In this document: positions 63,357-64,000 of the stretch, one piece after another | How the letters are laid out: each line of letters starts with the position of its first letter | Numbering within the stretch: position 1 is the first letter of the stretch | Assembly (NCBI GenBank): GCA_013791935.1 | Contig: VMSV01000103.1 | Coordinates: 1 to 64,000, forward strand | Reading direction: 5' to 3' | Source: Desulfobacteraceae bacterium | GTDB taxonomy: Bacteria > Desulfobacterota > Desulfobacteria > Desulfobacterales > UBA5616 | DNA: 64,000 nucleotides | Position numbers and translations under genes: made by a program | Notes under the pieces: model-generated | Databases searched by the model: none | What the model saw: only the letters and a program-made list of their open reading frames with translations | Told to the model about the DNA's origin: nothing

Positions 63357-64000
63357 ATGCTGAAACTTGGAGAAAAAGGTGCAATAATTCAAAGAGACAA
63401 AGAAACCTACGCGGTAGCTCCCCATATTCCCTGTGGTGTGGTGACACCGGAACTATTGAGAAAGCTTGCGGATGTGGCTGAAAAATACCATGCAAAAGCG
63501 CTTAAAATCACAGGAGCCGCCCGAATTGCCGTTGTGGGGGTCCGTGAGGAAGATATCGATAATATATGGAAAGACCTTGAACTTGTACCGGGTGCTGCAG
63601 TGGGATTGTGCGTTCGAAGCATTCGGGCATGTCCGGGAGATACCTTTTGTAAAATGGGGCAACAGGATGCCCTTGGCATGGGGATGAAACTGGACGCTAT
63701 CTATCACGGCATGGAACTTCCCGGAAAATTTAAAATGGCTGTTTCAGGGTGCAATCTGAATTGTTCCGAATCCTGGGTCAGGGATGTGGGACTTATTGGA
63801 AAACCCAAAGGATGGACAATGGTCATAGGGGGCAATGTGGGAGCAAGTCCGAGAATCGCCTTGGAGCTGGCAGGGGATCTAAGTGATGAGCAAACAATTT
63901 TCGCCATTGAATCGGTTATGAATTCATACAGGGAAAACGCAAAGAAGGGAGAAAGGCTTGGCAAAATGATCGAAAGAATGGGTTTTGATACGGTTAAAGA
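63357..64000 (+). CDS. Small siroheme/Fe4S4 sulfite-reductase-like protein, truncated by window end
   Basis: About 214 residues are visible and no stop is reached. The protein has a ferredoxin-like nitrite/sulfite reductase half-domain start (YAVAPHIPCGVVTPELLRKLADV in part), then the siroheme/Fe4S4 cysteines in CPGDTFC (C-x5-C) and SGCNLNCSES (C-x3-C). This is the build of the low-molecular-weight assimilatory-type sulfite reductase (about 220 residues) of sulfate reducers. The electron donor is not visible. AGGAGG lies seven bases before the ATG. Sulfite or nitrite as substrate is inferred. Confidence 0.82.
   Translation, partial: MLKLGEKGAIIQRDKETYAVAPHIPCGVVTPELLRKLADVAEKYHAKALKITGAARIAVVGVREEDIDNIWKDLELVPGAAVGLCVRSIRACPGDTFCKMGQQDALGMGMKLDAIYHGMELPGKFKMAVSGCNLNCSESWVRDVGLIGKPKGWTMVIGGNVGASPRIALELAGDLSDEQTIFAIESVMNSYRENAKKGERLGKMIERMGFDTVK

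Overview
The window looks like a chromosomal segment of a Gram-negative anaerobic bacterium, most probably a sulfate-reducing or related member of Desulfobacterota (Desulfobacterales-like). This is inferred from the gene mix: a small siroheme/Fe4S4 sulfite-reductase-like protein at the right edge, a rubrerythrin-type di-iron protein, citramalate synthase, an archaeal-type inositol-phosphate synthase, an HPr-domain protein of unusual build, and a type-A RNase P RNA. No 16S rRNA gene is present, so the assignment is not firm.

Layout. (1) 1-4,460 is an AT-rich accessory block on the minus strand. It holds an AIPR-family protein, a nucleoside-deoxyribosyltransferase-like/TIR-like protein, a small zinc-ribbon protein and a caspase-like (His-Cys) protease. 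The spaces between them carry a dispersed palindromic repeat family. This looks like a small defence island. (2) 4,870-12,600 is a Mu-like transposable element or prophage remnant. From right to left it has a CI-type repressor with two cargo genes on the plus strand, then divergent Ner-like regulator, MuA-type DDE transposase, MuB-type ATPase, small early genes and GemA on the minus strand. No head or tail genes are present. A minus-strand tRNA-Lys(CTT) at 12,966 closes the accessory zone. (3) 13,420-18,060 has a divergent KptA/Tpt1-like protein, hemL, an ABM-domain protein, a TPR protein, pyrD and a ferritin-like protein. (4) 18,140-25,600 is the branched-chain amino acid operon ilvD-ilvB-ilvN-cimA-leuA on the minus strand. 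Ahead of it lies what appears to be a complete transcription attenuator: promoter, a 29-codon leader peptide rich in Ile/Val/Leu, an antiterminator pairing and a terminator hairpin. (5) 25,795-34,600 holds hisB, a lipoprotein, dnaG, rpoD, tRNA(CAT), a NIF3-like protein, a coiled-coil zinc-ribbon protein whose stop codon overlaps the 5' end of rnpB, and the HPr-domain protein. (6) 34,656-52,232 holds ispD, a DUF2786/SprT-like protein, inositol-3-phosphate synthase with a TIM-barrel partner, an RsuA-type pseudouridine synthase, a cNMP/HDOD protein, a nucleotide-sugar dehydrogenase, two AMP-forming acyl-CoA ligases, an MscS-type channel, khpA, an AI-2E-family permease, a geranylgeranyl-reductase-like flavoprotein and prepilin peptidase. 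(7) 52,462-64,000 holds lon, tsaB, psd, pssA, leuB, greA, rpoZ, a TtcA-like protein, folE2, a PBP4-type DacB, dtd, a small unknown protein and the truncated sulfite-reductase-like gene.

How the genes work together. LeuA, CimA, IlvBN, IlvD and the distant LeuB make branched-chain amino acids, with isoleucine probably starting from pyruvate and acetyl-CoA through citramalate. ilvC and leuCD are not in the window. Psd and PssA form the phosphatidylethanolamine branch. DnaG and RpoD lie together as in the classic macromolecular synthesis cluster, but without rpsU. The strongest new observations are the ilv attenuator, the caspase-like protease with its zinc-ribbon neighbour, the palindromic repeat family around the defence genes, and the Mu-like element reduced to its early module.
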